Below, one piece after another: positions 9,854 through 17,743 of a DNA stretch of 64,000 nt. The position numbers and the translations under genes were made by a program. The DNA is from JAGQKC01 sp965223675. Its GTDB lineage: Bacteria > Nitrospirota > Nitrospiria > Nitrospirales > UBA8639. The notes beneath the pieces are model-generated. The model was not told the origin of the DNA. It did no database searches and saw only the letters and a list, made by a program, of their open reading frames with translations. The stretch spans positions 4,030,001 to 4,094,000 of the forward strand of contig OZ245013.1 in NCBI GenBank assembly GCA_965223675.1, read 5' to 3'. Position 1 is the first letter of the stretch. Each line of letters opens with the position of its first letter.

Positions 9854-10143
9854 GTTTGAATCCTCATGATATTCTGATTCGTCCTCTTTTGACAGAGAAA
9901 ATTACGAATTTGCGAGATCAGAAGAATTGTGTTTCATTTGTTGTGGATGGTAGGGCAAGCAGAATTGACATTGGGCATGCTGTGGAGGCTGTCCTGAAAG
10001 TGAAGGTCAAATCTGTCAATGTGATGAATGTTAGGGGGAAGCCTAAACGGCAGGGTCGATTCGTAGGGAGGCGAGCAAATTGGAAAAAGGCCATTGTCAC
10101 GCTCCATGAAGGAGAGAAGGTAGAGTTGTATGAGAGCGCGTAG
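9850..10143 (+). CDS. rplW: 50S ribosomal protein L23
   Basis: L23 sits at the tunnel exit and docks trigger factor and SRP. The GTG at 9850 overlaps the rplD stop as GTGA and has a CAGGAG site 7 nt upstream. An in-frame TTG at 9844 is too close to that site. The product is 97 residues, with NPHDILIRPLLTEK at the N-terminus and NVRGKPKRQGRFVGRR at the rRNA-binding loop. Confidence 0.95.
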   Translation: MSLNPHDILIRPLLTEKITNLRDQKNCVSFVVDGRASRIDIGHAVEAVLKVKVKSVNVMNVRGKPKRQGRFVGRRANWKKAIVTLHEGEKVELYESA

Positions 10144-10193
10144 ATTCGGATTTATGAATGTTTTCCATCTGAAGATCGTGTGAGAGTCAAAAC

Positions 10194-11036
10194 ATGCCAA
10201 TAAAAGAATGTAAGCCGACCTCTCCTGGGCGCCGGGGCATGTCTTCATTGTCGAGTGATGGGCTGGCAAAAAAACGGCCAGAGAAGGGGCTCACTAAAAA
10301 CTTGCCGAGTTCGGGTGGGCGCAATAATCGTGGTCGGGTGACGTCTCGTTTTCGAGGTGGGAGGCATAAGCGACTGTACCGGAAAATTGACTTTAAGAGG
10401 GATAAGGTGGGCATTGACGCAAAGGTAGCTGGAATAGAATATGATCCGAATCGCTCGGCAAGGATTGCTCTTCTTCATTATATAGACGGAGAAAAACGAT
10501 ATATCTTAGCGCCTGATGGTTTGTCCGTAGGCGATCGTGTTCATGCTGGCCTTAATGCGGAAATACGTGTCGGAAATGCTCTCCCTTTAAAGTCGATGCC
10601 TCTTGGGTCGATTGTGCACAATATTGAACTTCGCCCTGGTAAGGGAGCTCAATTAGTTCGGAGCGCTGGGACATTTGCGCAAGTTATGGGTCGTGATGGA
10701 GGATATGTGCAGATCCGTTTGACGTCTGGTGAAATGCGTCGAATATTAGGGGCTTGCATGGCTACAGTTGGACAAGTTGGTAACAGCGATCATGGAAATA
10801 TTACGATTGGGAAAGCTGGTCGGTCCCGTTGGAAGGGGCGCCGCCCTCATGTTCGTGGGGTCGTGATGAATCCAGTCGATCACCCGCATGGTGGGGGAGA
10901 GGGCAAGGCGGGACAAGGTAATCCCCACCCGGTTTCACCGTGGGGGACGCCAACCAAAGGTTATAAAACCCGGAAGCGTAAAAATCCCTCTTCAAAGTTT
11001 ATCATTTCACGAAGGAAGTCTAAAAAAGGTAAGTGA
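10194..11036 (+). CDS. rplB: 50S ribosomal protein L2
   Basis: L2 is required for subunit association and peptidyl-transferase activity. The 280-residue product has RVTSRFRGGRHKRLYRKIDF near the N-terminus and the invariant NPVDHPHGGGEGK loop, which contains the key histidine, in its C-terminal domain. Length and basic C-terminal tail (RRKSKKGK) are standard. The ATG at 10194 starts MPIKECKPTSPGRRG. Confidence 0.97.
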   Translation: MPIKECKPTSPGRRGMSSLSSDGLAKKRPEKGLTKNLPSSGGRNNRGRVTSRFRGGRHKRLYRKIDFKRDKVGIDAKVAGIEYDPNRSARIALLHYIDGEKRYILAPDGLSVGDRVHAGLNAEIRVGNALPLKSMPLGSIVHNIELRPGKGAQLVRSAGTFAQVMGRDGGYVQIRLTSGEMRRILGACMATVGQVGNSDHGNITIGKAGRSRWKGRRPHVRGVVMNPVDHPHGGGEGKAGQGNPHPVSPWGTPTKGYKTRKRKNPSSKFIISRRKSKKGK

Positions 11037-11044
11037 GGATCTGA

Positions 11045-11332
11045 ATGCCTAGATCTGTACGCAAAGGTCCATTTGTCGATGCCCATCTTCTTGAGAAGGT
11101 CGAGAAGATGAACGAGTCTCGGGATTCAAAATTAATTAAAACCTGGTCCCGGCGATCGACGATTATGCCGGAAATGATCGGTCATACCTTTGGTGTGCAC
11201 AATGGGAAAAAGTTTATTCCGGTGTATGTCACGGAAAACATGGTTGGGCACAAATTGGGGGAGTTTGCCCCGACTCGGTTTTTTAAGGGACATGGAGCTG
11301 CGAAAACTGAAAAGGGTGTTGCTCTAAAGTAA
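11045..11332 (+). CDS. rpsS: 30S ribosomal protein S19
   Basis: S19 binds the head of the small subunit near the A site with S13. The 95-residue product starts MPRSVRKGPFVDAHL and carries WSRRSTIMPEMIGHTFGVHNG and a GEFAPTRFFKGH C-terminal motif. It lies 8 bp after rplB. Confidence 0.97.
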   Translation: MPRSVRKGPFVDAHLLEKVEKMNESRDSKLIKTWSRRSTIMPEMIGHTFGVHNGKKFIPVYVTENMVGHKLGEFAPTRFFKGHGAAKTEKGVALK

Positions 11333-11405
11333 TTCAACGTCACTATAAAGAGAAATTTCTGTCTATTGTTTGTGTTGAGAGTAAGGTCTAAGAAGGATAC
11401 TCATT

Positions 11406-11744
11406 GTGGCTGAGGCACGTGCGCTTTTACGACATGTAAGAATTACTCCCAGGAAGGCTAGGGAGATTGTTGACATGGTTCGAGGTCGACAGGCTCAGGA
11501 GGCATTAACTCTTTTGCGGTATACACCTCGGTCAGCTGCGAGAGTTGTTGAGCAGGTGTTGCAGTCTGCGGTAGCAAATGCAGGTCAAAAAGAGTTAGGC
11601 GATCCAGATTCTCTTAAAATTGTTCGAGCCTATGTGGATGGTGGGCCAGTTTTTAAGAGGTTTCGCGCGCGATCTATGGGGAGAGCTAATCCTATAGTCA
11701 AGCGAACGAGTCATATCACCGTCGTGGTGGGTCCTGTATCGTGA
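11406..11744 (+). CDS. rplV: 50S ribosomal protein L22
   Basis: L22 extends a beta-hairpin into the exit tunnel near the macrolide site. The 112-residue product begins at a GTG with MAEARALLRHVRITPRKAR and retains the hairpin RFRARSMGRANPIVKRTSHI with no tunnel-loop deletion. A 73-bp gap separates it from rpsS; AGAAGG upstream acts as ribosome binding site. Confidence 0.95.
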   Translation: MAEARALLRHVRITPRKAREIVDMVRGRQAQEALTLLRYTPRSAARVVEQVLQSAVANAGQKELGDPDSLKIVRAYVDGGPVFKRFRARSMGRANPIVKRTSHITVVVGPVS

Positions 11745-11792
11745 TGAAAATCAGTCTTTATTGATGTCGGAGCAACAGATTAAGAGGTAACA

Positions 11793-12458
11793 ATGGGTCA
11801 AAAAACCCACCCATTTGGCTTTCGTTTAGGGTATACCAGAACGTGGAATTCTCGTTGGTATGCGAAAAAGGACTTTACGAAACTCTTGCACCAAGACTTG
11901 GCTATTCGAAGTCTTGTAAAGAAAAGGCTCTACCACGCTGGTATCTCGCGAGTTGAGATTGAACGCTCTGGTAATCAGGTAAAAGTGATTATTCACACCG
12001 CACGTCCTGGAATTATCATCGGTCGCAAAGGCGCTGAGGTTGACAAGCTCAAAGCCTCATTAGAGCAGCAGTATGGGAATGAAGTTTACGTGACCGTCAA
12101 GGAGATTAAAAAGCCTGAGTTAGATGCTCAACTTGTAGCGGAAAATATTGCGACTCAGCTTGAGAAGCGGGTGTCATTTCGTCGTGCGTTAAAGCGGAGT
12201 GTTGCTGCGGCTTTACGGCTAGGAGCTCTGGGAGTTCGGGTGTATTGTGCTGGTCGGTTGGGGGGCAATGAGATTGCTAGGACCGAGTGGTATCGTGAGG
12301 GTCGTGTTCCTCTTCATACGTTGCGGGCTGATGTTGAGTATGGATTTGCGGAAGCCAAGACTGCGATGGGGCAAATCGGGGTTAAGGCTTGGATATTTAA
12401 AGGGGAAGCTACTATCCCATCTGTTGAGAAATCAGATTCCACCTTGGGCTTTTTATAG
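11793..12458 (+). CDS. rpsC: 30S ribosomal protein S3
   Basis: S3 lies at the mRNA entry channel. The 221-residue product starts MGQKTHPFGFRLG and has a type-2 KH domain with the GXXG-type loop in PGIIIGRKGAEVDKL, and the C-terminal GVRVYCAGRLGGNEIARTEW signature. Length is usual. Confidence 0.97.
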   Translation: MGQKTHPFGFRLGYTRTWNSRWYAKKDFTKLLHQDLAIRSLVKKRLYHAGISRVEIERSGNQVKVIIHTARPGIIIGRKGAEVDKLKASLEQQYGNEVYVTVKEIKKPELDAQLVAENIATQLEKRVSFRRALKRSVAAALRLGALGVRVYCAGRLGGNEIARTEWYREGRVPLHTLRADVEYGFAEAKTAMGQIGVKAWIFKGEATIPSVEKSDSTLGFL

Positions 12459-12516
12459 AAATGCGGTTTTGTAAGGTCAGCTTTGGCTTCACTGTCTTTA
12501 TTAAAGGTAACGAAGA

Positions 12517-12936
12517 ATGTTAGCGCCGAAACGCATAAAGTTTAGAAAAGTTCAAAAAGGACGGATGCGAGGGAAGGCGTACAAGGGAGGCGATATTACC
12601 CTTGGTCAATTTGGACTCAAGGCATTGGAGCCGGGGCGTATTACGGCCAGACAGCTTGAGGCTGCTCGGATTGCCATGACTCGTCATGTTAAGCGTGGTG
12701 GCCGGATATGGACGAGAGTATTTCCTGATAAGCCTGTGACGAAAAAACCAGCAGAAGTCAGAATGGGAAAAGGAAAGGGGAATCCTGAGTTCTGGGTTGC
12801 CGTTGTCAAGTCAGGGCGCATTCTCTATGAAATGGATGATGTTACGCGTCCAGTCGCTGAGGAGGCATTTAGGTTAGCTGGTCACAAGCTGCCTATTGCG
12901 ACAAAATTTGTCGCTCGCGGGGAAATTAATTTGTGA
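12517..12936 (+). CDS. rplP: 50S ribosomal protein L16
   Basis: L16 shapes the A-site tRNA binding region of the large subunit. The 139-residue product contains FGLKALEPGRITARQLEAAR and the RMGKGKGNPEFWVAVV motif, both diagnostic. It is preceded by a 58-bp gap after rpsC. Confidence 0.97.
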   Translation: MLAPKRIKFRKVQKGRMRGKAYKGGDITLGQFGLKALEPGRITARQLEAARIAMTRHVKRGGRIWTRVFPDKPVTKKPAEVRMGKGKGNPEFWVAVVKSGRILYEMDDVTRPVAEEAFRLAGHKLPIATKFVARGEINL

Positions 12937-12951
12937 GGGTAGGCTATTTTT

Positions 12952-13164
12952 ATGACTGTGAGTGAACTGCGAGATATGGAAGATTCTGAGCTGCTTGGTA
13001 AGGTCAAGCAGTTGAAAGAGGAATTATTTCATTTTCGTTGTCAGCTTGCGATGGGAAGAATTGAAAATCCCATGCGCATTAGGCAGGCCAAGCATGATGT
13101 TGCTCGTGTGATGACCGTTCTTCGACAACGTGCTATGGAAAAAGGAAATGTGAACGCATCTTAA
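12952..13164 (+). CDS. rpmC: 50S ribosomal protein L29
   Basis: L29 neighbours L23 at the tunnel exit. The 70-residue product is mostly helical and has LKEELFHFRCQLAMGRIENP followed by IRQAKHDVARVMTVLRQR, the family signature. Position between rplP and rpsQ is invariant in bacteria. Confidence 0.95.
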   Translation: MTVSELRDMEDSELLGKVKQLKEELFHFRCQLAMGRIENPMRIRQAKHDVARVMTVLRQRAMEKGNVNAS

Positions 13165-13192
13165 ATTTCTGCTGAACTAGGTTAAACGTATT

Positions 13193-13462
13193 ATGACAAC
13201 TACGATGAGAACGAAACCAAAGTATTTTTATGGAAGTGTCGTGAGTAATAAAATGGCAAAGACTGTTGTTGTAGCTGTCACGAGACAAGTTGCCCATCCG
13301 TTATATGGGAAAATCATCAGAAGGATTACGAAGCTTAAGGCTCATGATGAGGGAAATCGTTGCCAGATTGGCGATCGTGTACGGCTTGCTCCTTCCAGGC
13401 CGTTAAGTAAGGCAAAGCATTGGCGAGTTGCTGAGATTCTTTCAAGCAGCGCGAGCGTGTGA
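13193..13462 (+). CDS. rpsQ: 30S ribosomal protein S17
   Basis: S17 is an OB-fold primary 16S rRNA binder. The 89-residue product has GSVVSNKMAKTVVVAVTRQV and HPLYGKIIRR, with GDRVRLAPSRPLSKAKHWRV at the C-terminus. A second in-frame ATG at 13205 is possible; the first was kept. Confidence 0.95.
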   Translation: MTTTMRTKPKYFYGSVVSNKMAKTVVVAVTRQVAHPLYGKIIRRITKLKAHDEGNRCQIGDRVRLAPSRPLSKAKHWRVAEILSSSASV

Positions 13463-13507
13463 GAGGAGGAAGTGCGAAAATAGCATTTCTACAAACTGAG
13501 ACTCCTT

Positions 13508-13876
13508 ATGATTCAAAGCTATACATATCTTGATGTCGCTGATAATTCAGGGGCGAAAAGTGTTCGATGTTTTCATGTGCTTGGTGGGACCAAGCGCCGG
13601 TATGGTTCCTTGGGTGACTTGATCGTCGTCTCTGTTAGGGAGGCTATTCCCAAGGCAGCAGTTAAAAAGGGTGATGTAGTAAAGGCTGTTATTGTCCGGA
13701 CGAAAAAGGGTCGTCGTAGGCTCGATGGGTCTCATATAAAGTTTGATCGTAATGCGTGTGTGTTAGTTAATGCTCAAGGTGATCCTATTGGGACTCGGAT
13801 TTTTGGGCCTGTTGCCAGAGAGCTAAGAATGAAAAAGTATATGAAAATTATTTCGTTAGCCCCAGAAGTCCTTTAA
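13508..13876 (+). CDS. rplN: 50S ribosomal protein L14
   Basis: L14 is at the subunit interface and binds the silencing factor RsfS. The 122-residue product starts MIQSYTYLDVADNSGAKS and shows VVKAVIVRTKKG.RR and the IGTRIFGPVARELR motif. Length matches the family exactly. Confidence 0.97.
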   Translation: MIQSYTYLDVADNSGAKSVRCFHVLGGTKRRYGSLGDLIVVSVREAIPKAAVKKGDVVKAVIVRTKKGRRRLDGSHIKFDRNACVLVNAQGDPIGTRIFGPVARELRMKKYMKIISLAPEVL

Positions 13877-13894
13877 CAGGGTGGAGGTTGAGTT

Positions 13895-14245
13895 GTGAGG
13901 CCGAGGGCGCAAGACCGAAAGAAGTGTCGAATAAAAAAAGGTGATACGGTCATGGTTATTGCGGGTAGAGACCGAGGGAAAGTAGGGAAAATTCTCTCTG
14001 TGCAATCACAGGCCGGTCGGGTTAGTGTTGAGAAGATAAATATTGTTAAGCGACATACCAAGCCGACTCAGAAAAACAAACAAGGTGGGATATTGGAAAA
14101 AGAGGCTGCAATGGCCATTTCCAATGTTATGCCTTACTGCGAAGCCATCAAAAAACCTTCGAGAACCCGAATGAAAATTTTTGATGATGGTCGAAAGGTA
14201 AGAGTCTATCAGAAGGCTCCCGATGAACCGTTGGATAAAGGATGA
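13895..14245 (+). CDS. rplX: 50S ribosomal protein L24
   Basis: L24 starts large-subunit assembly. It begins at a GTG behind GGAGGTTG and is 116 residues long. A KOW motif is visible in IKKGDTVMVIAGRDRGKVGK, followed by NIVKRHTKPTQKNKQGGILEKEA. Its stop overlaps the rplE start as ATGA. Confidence 0.95.
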   Translation: MRPRAQDRKKCRIKKGDTVMVIAGRDRGKVGKILSVQSQAGRVSVEKINIVKRHTKPTQKNKQGGILEKEAAMAISNVMPYCEAIKKPSRTRMKIFDDGRKVRVYQKAPDEPLDKG

Positions 14246-14856
14246 TGAAGAAAAAAGCTGAAGAATCGGAGAAGCCAAAATCATCTGGACGGGCTGTCTC
14301 GGGCAGTACTTATATGCCAAGGCTCAAGGCCATGTATCATGAACGCGTCGTGCCCGCTATGCTCAAGGATTATTCCTATAAAAATTCGATGCAGGTTCCT
14401 CGACTTGATCGAGTCGTCTTGAATGTCGGAATGGGTGCAGCTGTTCAGAATGTCAAGCTTTTAGAGGGGGCCATTCTTGAGCTCAAGCAAATTACAGGTC
14501 AGAAACCGGTGATGACGAGAGCGAAAAAAGCTATCGCAGGCTTTAAGCTTCGAGAAGGAATGCCCATCGGCGCCAAGGTGACATTACGAGGGAACAGAAT
14601 GCATGAGTTTTTAGATCGTCTGATGAATATCGCATTGCCAAGAATCCGAGATTTTCGAGGTGTGTCAACGAAGGCCTTTGATGGGAATGGTAATTATACT
14701 TTGGGGCTAAAAGAACAACTCACGTTTCCTGAAATTAAATATGATGACGTCACATCAATCCATGGAATGGATATCACGATTGTGACCACTGCAAAGCGAA
14801 ATGATGAAGCCAAATCTCTGCTAGCCCACTTAGGGATGCCTTTTAGAGCTTCATAG
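14242..14856 (+). CDS. rplE: 50S ribosomal protein L5, possible N-terminal extension
   Basis: L5 is part of the 5S RNP. From the ATG overlapping rplX the product is 204 residues, but L5 is normally about 180, and the canonical start resembles the internal MPRLKAMYHERVVP at 14314. The extra 24 residues are Lys/Glu/Ser-rich. AAAGG precedes the first ATG, while the internal one has no clear ribosome binding site, so I kept the long form. Core motifs MQVPRLDRVVLNVGMG and KLREGMPIGAKVTLRG are intact. Confidence 0.93.
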   Translation: MMKKKAEESEKPKSSGRAVSGSTYMPRLKAMYHERVVPAMLKDYSYKNSMQVPRLDRVVLNVGMGAAVQNVKLLEGAILELKQITGQKPVMTRAKKAIAGFKLREGMPIGAKVTLRGNRMHEFLDRLMNIALPRIRDFRGVSTKAFDGNGNYTLGLKEQLTFPEIKYDDVTSIHGMDITIVTTAKRNDEAKSLLAHLGMPFRAS

Positions 14857-14881
14857 ATGACGAGATAAGGAATCTTGTTTC

Positions 14882-15067
14882 ATGTCAAGACTTGCATTGA
14901 AAAATAAAGCTGCGAAAGAACCGAAATTCCCCGTGAGATGTTATAACCGCTGTCCTCTTTGTGGGAGAGTCAGAGGATTTCTTCGTCGGTTTAAAATGTG
15001 TCGGATTTGTTTTCGACTTTTGAGTCTACGAGGTGATATTCCGGGAGTCACAAAGTCAAGTTGGTAA
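14882..15067 (+). CDS. rpsN: 30S ribosomal protein S14, zinc-binding type
   Basis: This is the short S14 form (61 residues, also called type Z) with four zinc ligands, Cys24, Cys27, Cys40 and Cys43, in CPLCGR and CRICF. Zinc-containing and zinc-free S14 forms are often swapped under zinc limitation in other bacteria; no second copy is in this window. The C-terminal GDIPGVTKSSW is standard. Confidence 0.96.
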   Translation: MSRLALKNKAAKEPKFPVRCYNRCPLCGRVRGFLRRFKMCRICFRLLSLRGDIPGVTKSSW

Positions 15068-15164
15068 AAGTAGTTTTTTCTGCGACTTTGGTGGTTTAGA
15101 TCATGAGAATTTTAGTAGAGATAAAATTATTTGAAAATATACAGGAAGATGCGGGGGCTAGCCC

Positions 15165-15569
15165 ATGTCGATGACTGATCCAATTTCTGACCTTTTTGTT
15201 CGGATTCTCAACGCTGGAGCAAGGGGCCATGAGAAAGTTCGAATCCCTGCCTCACGATTAAAATCGGAAATTTTAAAGATTTTCCAGGCGGAAGGGTTTA
15301 TCAAGCAGTATCAGTCAATGACGAATGAGGGTCACGAAGTCTTAGAAGTTGAACTTCGTTACTTTCCTACTCGCCAAAAGAAATCGTTTATTACTGGGAT
15401 AAAACGAATTAGTAAACCTGGGCGAAGGGTCTATGTTGGAAAGCGTGATATCCCAAGAGTGATGAATGGACTTGGTGTTGCCATTCTGACTACCCCTAAT
15501 GGTGTGTTAAGTGATCATGAATCACGTCAGCAAGGTATTGGTGGGGAAGTCCTCTGCCATATTTGGTGA
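15165..15569 (+). CDS. rpsH: 30S ribosomal protein S8
   Basis: S8 is a primary 16S binder and, in E. coli, the spc operon repressor. The 134-residue product has TDPISDLFVRILNAGARG and the C-terminal GVAILTTPNGVLSDHESRQQ. A 97-bp gap with nothing recognisable precedes it. Confidence 0.96.
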   Translation: MSMTDPISDLFVRILNAGARGHEKVRIPASRLKSEILKIFQAEGFIKQYQSMTNEGHEVLEVELRYFPTRQKKSFITGIKRISKPGRRVYVGKRDIPRVMNGLGVAILTTPNGVLSDHESRQQGIGGEVLCHIW

Positions 15570-15633
15570 GATAATTCTTGAATCGTTGAATTCGCGAAGT
15601 TTGGAGTTTAAAACAAAGAATAGGCTGTGAAAG

Positions 15634-16173
15634 ATGTCGAGGATAGGACGAAAGCCCATAGTCATCCCTTCACAAGTTGATGTGCAGATAAGTGAAAAAG
15701 AGGTAGCGGTTAAGGGTCCACTTGGACGGTTAACGTGGGCGTTACCTCATGGGGTGAAGGCAATGGTTGAGGACGGTCTTTTACATGTATCTCGAGACGG
15801 AGGAGGCTCGCAGCTTCGTGCCCTACATGGTCTTACCCGAGCAGAGATAGCTAATCAAATAGAGGGGGTACTCAAGGGCTATGAGCGAACACTTGAGCTT
15901 ACTGGTGTCGGTTATCGCGCTCAAGTACAAGGTCAGGCGTTAACGTTTAATGTTGGGTTTTCGCACCCAGTACTGCTTGATTTGCCTGAAGGTGTGAAGG
16001 CCACAGTCGATAAGCAAACGGTCGTTTCTTTAAAGGGAATCGATAAGCGGCTTGTGACGCAAATTGCTGCAAAAATTCGAAGAGTCAAATCTCCTGATGT
16101 CTATAAACTCAAAGGTATCAAATATGCCGGAGAAGCTTTGAGAAAGAAGGCTGGCAAAGCAGGGAAAAAATAA
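15634..16173 (+). CDS. rplF: 50S ribosomal protein L6
   Basis: L6 lies near the factor-binding site. The 179-residue product starts MSRIGRKPIVIPSQV, contains LTGVGYRAQVQGQALTFNVG and ends in the KLKGIKYAGEALRKKAGK signature. It is followed 9 bp later by rplR. Confidence 0.97.
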   Translation: MSRIGRKPIVIPSQVDVQISEKEVAVKGPLGRLTWALPHGVKAMVEDGLLHVSRDGGGSQLRALHGLTRAEIANQIEGVLKGYERTLELTGVGYRAQVQGQALTFNVGFSHPVLLDLPEGVKATVDKQTVVSLKGIDKRLVTQIAAKIRRVKSPDVYKLKGIKYAGEALRKKAGKAGKK

Positions 16174-16182
16174 GGTCATGTC

Positions 16183-16548
16183 ATGAATCCATTCATAAAA
16201 AGACGAGGACTTTCAAGGCGGCGAGCGCGGGTCCGTCAACGAGTAACTGGTACGCCAGCTCGCCCTCGTTTAAGTGTCTATCGAAGTAACAACCATATTT
16301 ATGCACAGATCATTGATGACGAATCAGGAAAGACGTTGGTTTCAGCTTCAACGTGTGATCCAGCGTTGCGTAAAGAAATTCAATCCGGCGGAAATATCAA
16401 AGCCGCTCAGAAGGTGGGTCTCTTGCTCGTTGATCGGGCAAAGGCGATTCCCATCCAGCAAGTTGTTTTTGATCGAGCTGGCAGGATGTATCATGGTCGA
16501 GTAAAAGCATTGGCTGATGCAGCGCGGTCAGGTGGGCTAGATTTTTGA
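16183..16548 (+). CDS. rplR: 50S ribosomal protein L18
   Basis: L18 binds 5S rRNA together with L5. The 121-residue product has RRRARVRQRVTGTPARPRLS and the FDRAGRMYHGRVKALADAAR C-terminus, both diagnostic. Confidence 0.96.
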   Translation: MNPFIKRRGLSRRRARVRQRVTGTPARPRLSVYRSNNHIYAQIIDDESGKTLVSASTCDPALRKEIQSGGNIKAAQKVGLLLVDRAKAIPIQQVVFDRAGRMYHGRVKALADAARSGGLDF

Positions 16549-16573
16549 ATTTTCTTGAGAGGAGTATCACTGA

Positions 16574-17086
16574 GTGCGTGTAAATGTTGAAGAATTAAAT
16601 TTGCGAGATAAGCCTGTTGTCATCAATAGGGTTGCCAAAGTCGTAAAAGGTGGTAAGCGGTTTTCGTTCTCAGCTTTAGTGGTTGTTGGTGATGGAGAAG
16701 GCTGGGTTGGCGTCGGTAAAGGAAAAGCCACGGAAGTCCCGTCCGCAATAGCCAAGGCTGTGGAGCATGCGAAAAAACATATGATTCATATTCCATTGAA
16801 AAATGAAACGATTCCACACGAAGTCCATGGTCGTTTTGGAGCGGAGCATGTGCTGCTAAAACCTGCAAAAAAAGGAACCGGGATCATTGCTGGGGGGGCA
16901 GTTCGTGCACTTCTTGAAGTTGCCGGCACTCACAATATTGTTGCTAAAACTTTAGGCAGGGGGAATCCGTTTAATGCTGTTCGGGCGGCCCTTGAAGGCC
17001 TGACACAGCTTCGTGACCCACAAGAGGTAAGGCAGATCCGTCAGCAATCTGGTGAACGTGAAGAGTCACTTCCAAAAGTAGGGTAA
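16574..17086 (+). CDS. rpsE: 30S ribosomal protein S5
   Basis: S5 controls decoding fidelity and helps form the mRNA entry. It begins at a GTG behind AGGAG and is 170 residues. The double-stranded RNA-binding fold shows VVKGGKRFSFSALVVVGDG and GVGKGKATEVPSAIAKA, and the spectinomycin loop around residues 20-30 appears normal. Confidence 0.96.
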   Translation: MRVNVEELNLRDKPVVINRVAKVVKGGKRFSFSALVVVGDGEGWVGVGKGKATEVPSAIAKAVEHAKKHMIHIPLKNETIPHEVHGRFGAEHVLLKPAKKGTGIIAGGAVRALLEVAGTHNIVAKTLGRGNPFNAVRAALEGLTQLRDPQEVRQIRQQSGEREESLPKVG

Positions 17087-17090
17087 GACA

Positions 17091-17297
17091 ATGGTTTCTT
17101 CAGATAAGAATAACTCTCCTGCAACTATTCTCATTCAACTTAAGCGAAGCCCTATCGGCACGACGAAGAAGATTCGCCTTATCTTAAAAGGTTTAGGGTT
17201 GCGTCGGATGCAGCAAACCGTCCAGCGCCCTGATACGGACCAAGTACGAGGGCTCGTCAATAAGGTGAAGCATCTTGTTGAGGTGACCAATCCATGA
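17091..17297 (+). CDS. rpmD: 50S ribosomal protein L30
   Basis: The 68-residue product matches L30 (ILIQLKRSPIGTTKKIRLIL, LGLRRMQQTVQRPDT) with a short N-terminal extension. It starts 4 bp after rpsE and overlaps rplO by 4 bp. Confidence 0.95.
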   Translation: MVSSDKNNSPATILIQLKRSPIGTTKKIRLILKGLGLRRMQQTVQRPDTDQVRGLVNKVKHLVEVTNP

Positions 17298-17743
17298 GGC
17301 TACATGAAATAGGGCCGAAACCTGGCTCAAAAAAGAAAAGGAAAAGACTTGGTCGAGGCCCAGGGTCTGGTCTTGGAAAGACTTCAGGGAAAGGCCACAA
17401 AGGGTTGCTTGCAAGGTCCGGCCTTAAGAACCAAGCAGGTTTTGAGGGTGGGCAGACTCCTTTGGCACGGCGTCTACCGAAACGCGGATTTACGAATATT
17501 TTTCGTATTTCTTATAGTGTTATTAATCTTAAAGATTTGGCTAAATTTAAGAAAGATTCGACGGTTTCTCCAGACTCTATGCGGGAGGCCGGCTTGGTTA
17601 AAGGTCGTATATCTCCTATAAAAATTCTTGGTGATGGTGAATTAAGCCATTCTCTGGTTGTTGAAGCTCATAAGTTCAGTGACTCCGCACGACAAAAAAT
17701 TGAAAAGGTCGGCGGTCAAGTAAAGGTGATAGGCCGTGCTTGA
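17294..17743 (+). CDS. rplO: 50S ribosomal protein L15
   Basis: L15 is a late-assembling protein of the large subunit. The 149-residue product starts MRLHEIGPKPGSKKKRKRLG and has GRGPGSGLGKTSGKGHKG and the FEGGQTPLARRLPKRGF motif. It overlaps secY by 8 bp, so the two are translationally coupled. Confidence 0.96.
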   Translation: MRLHEIGPKPGSKKKRKRLGRGPGSGLGKTSGKGHKGLLARSGLKNQAGFEGGQTPLARRLPKRGFTNIFRISYSVINLKDLAKFKKDSTVSPDSMREAGLVKGRISPIKILGDGELSHSLVVEAHKFSDSARQKIEKVGGQVKVIGRA

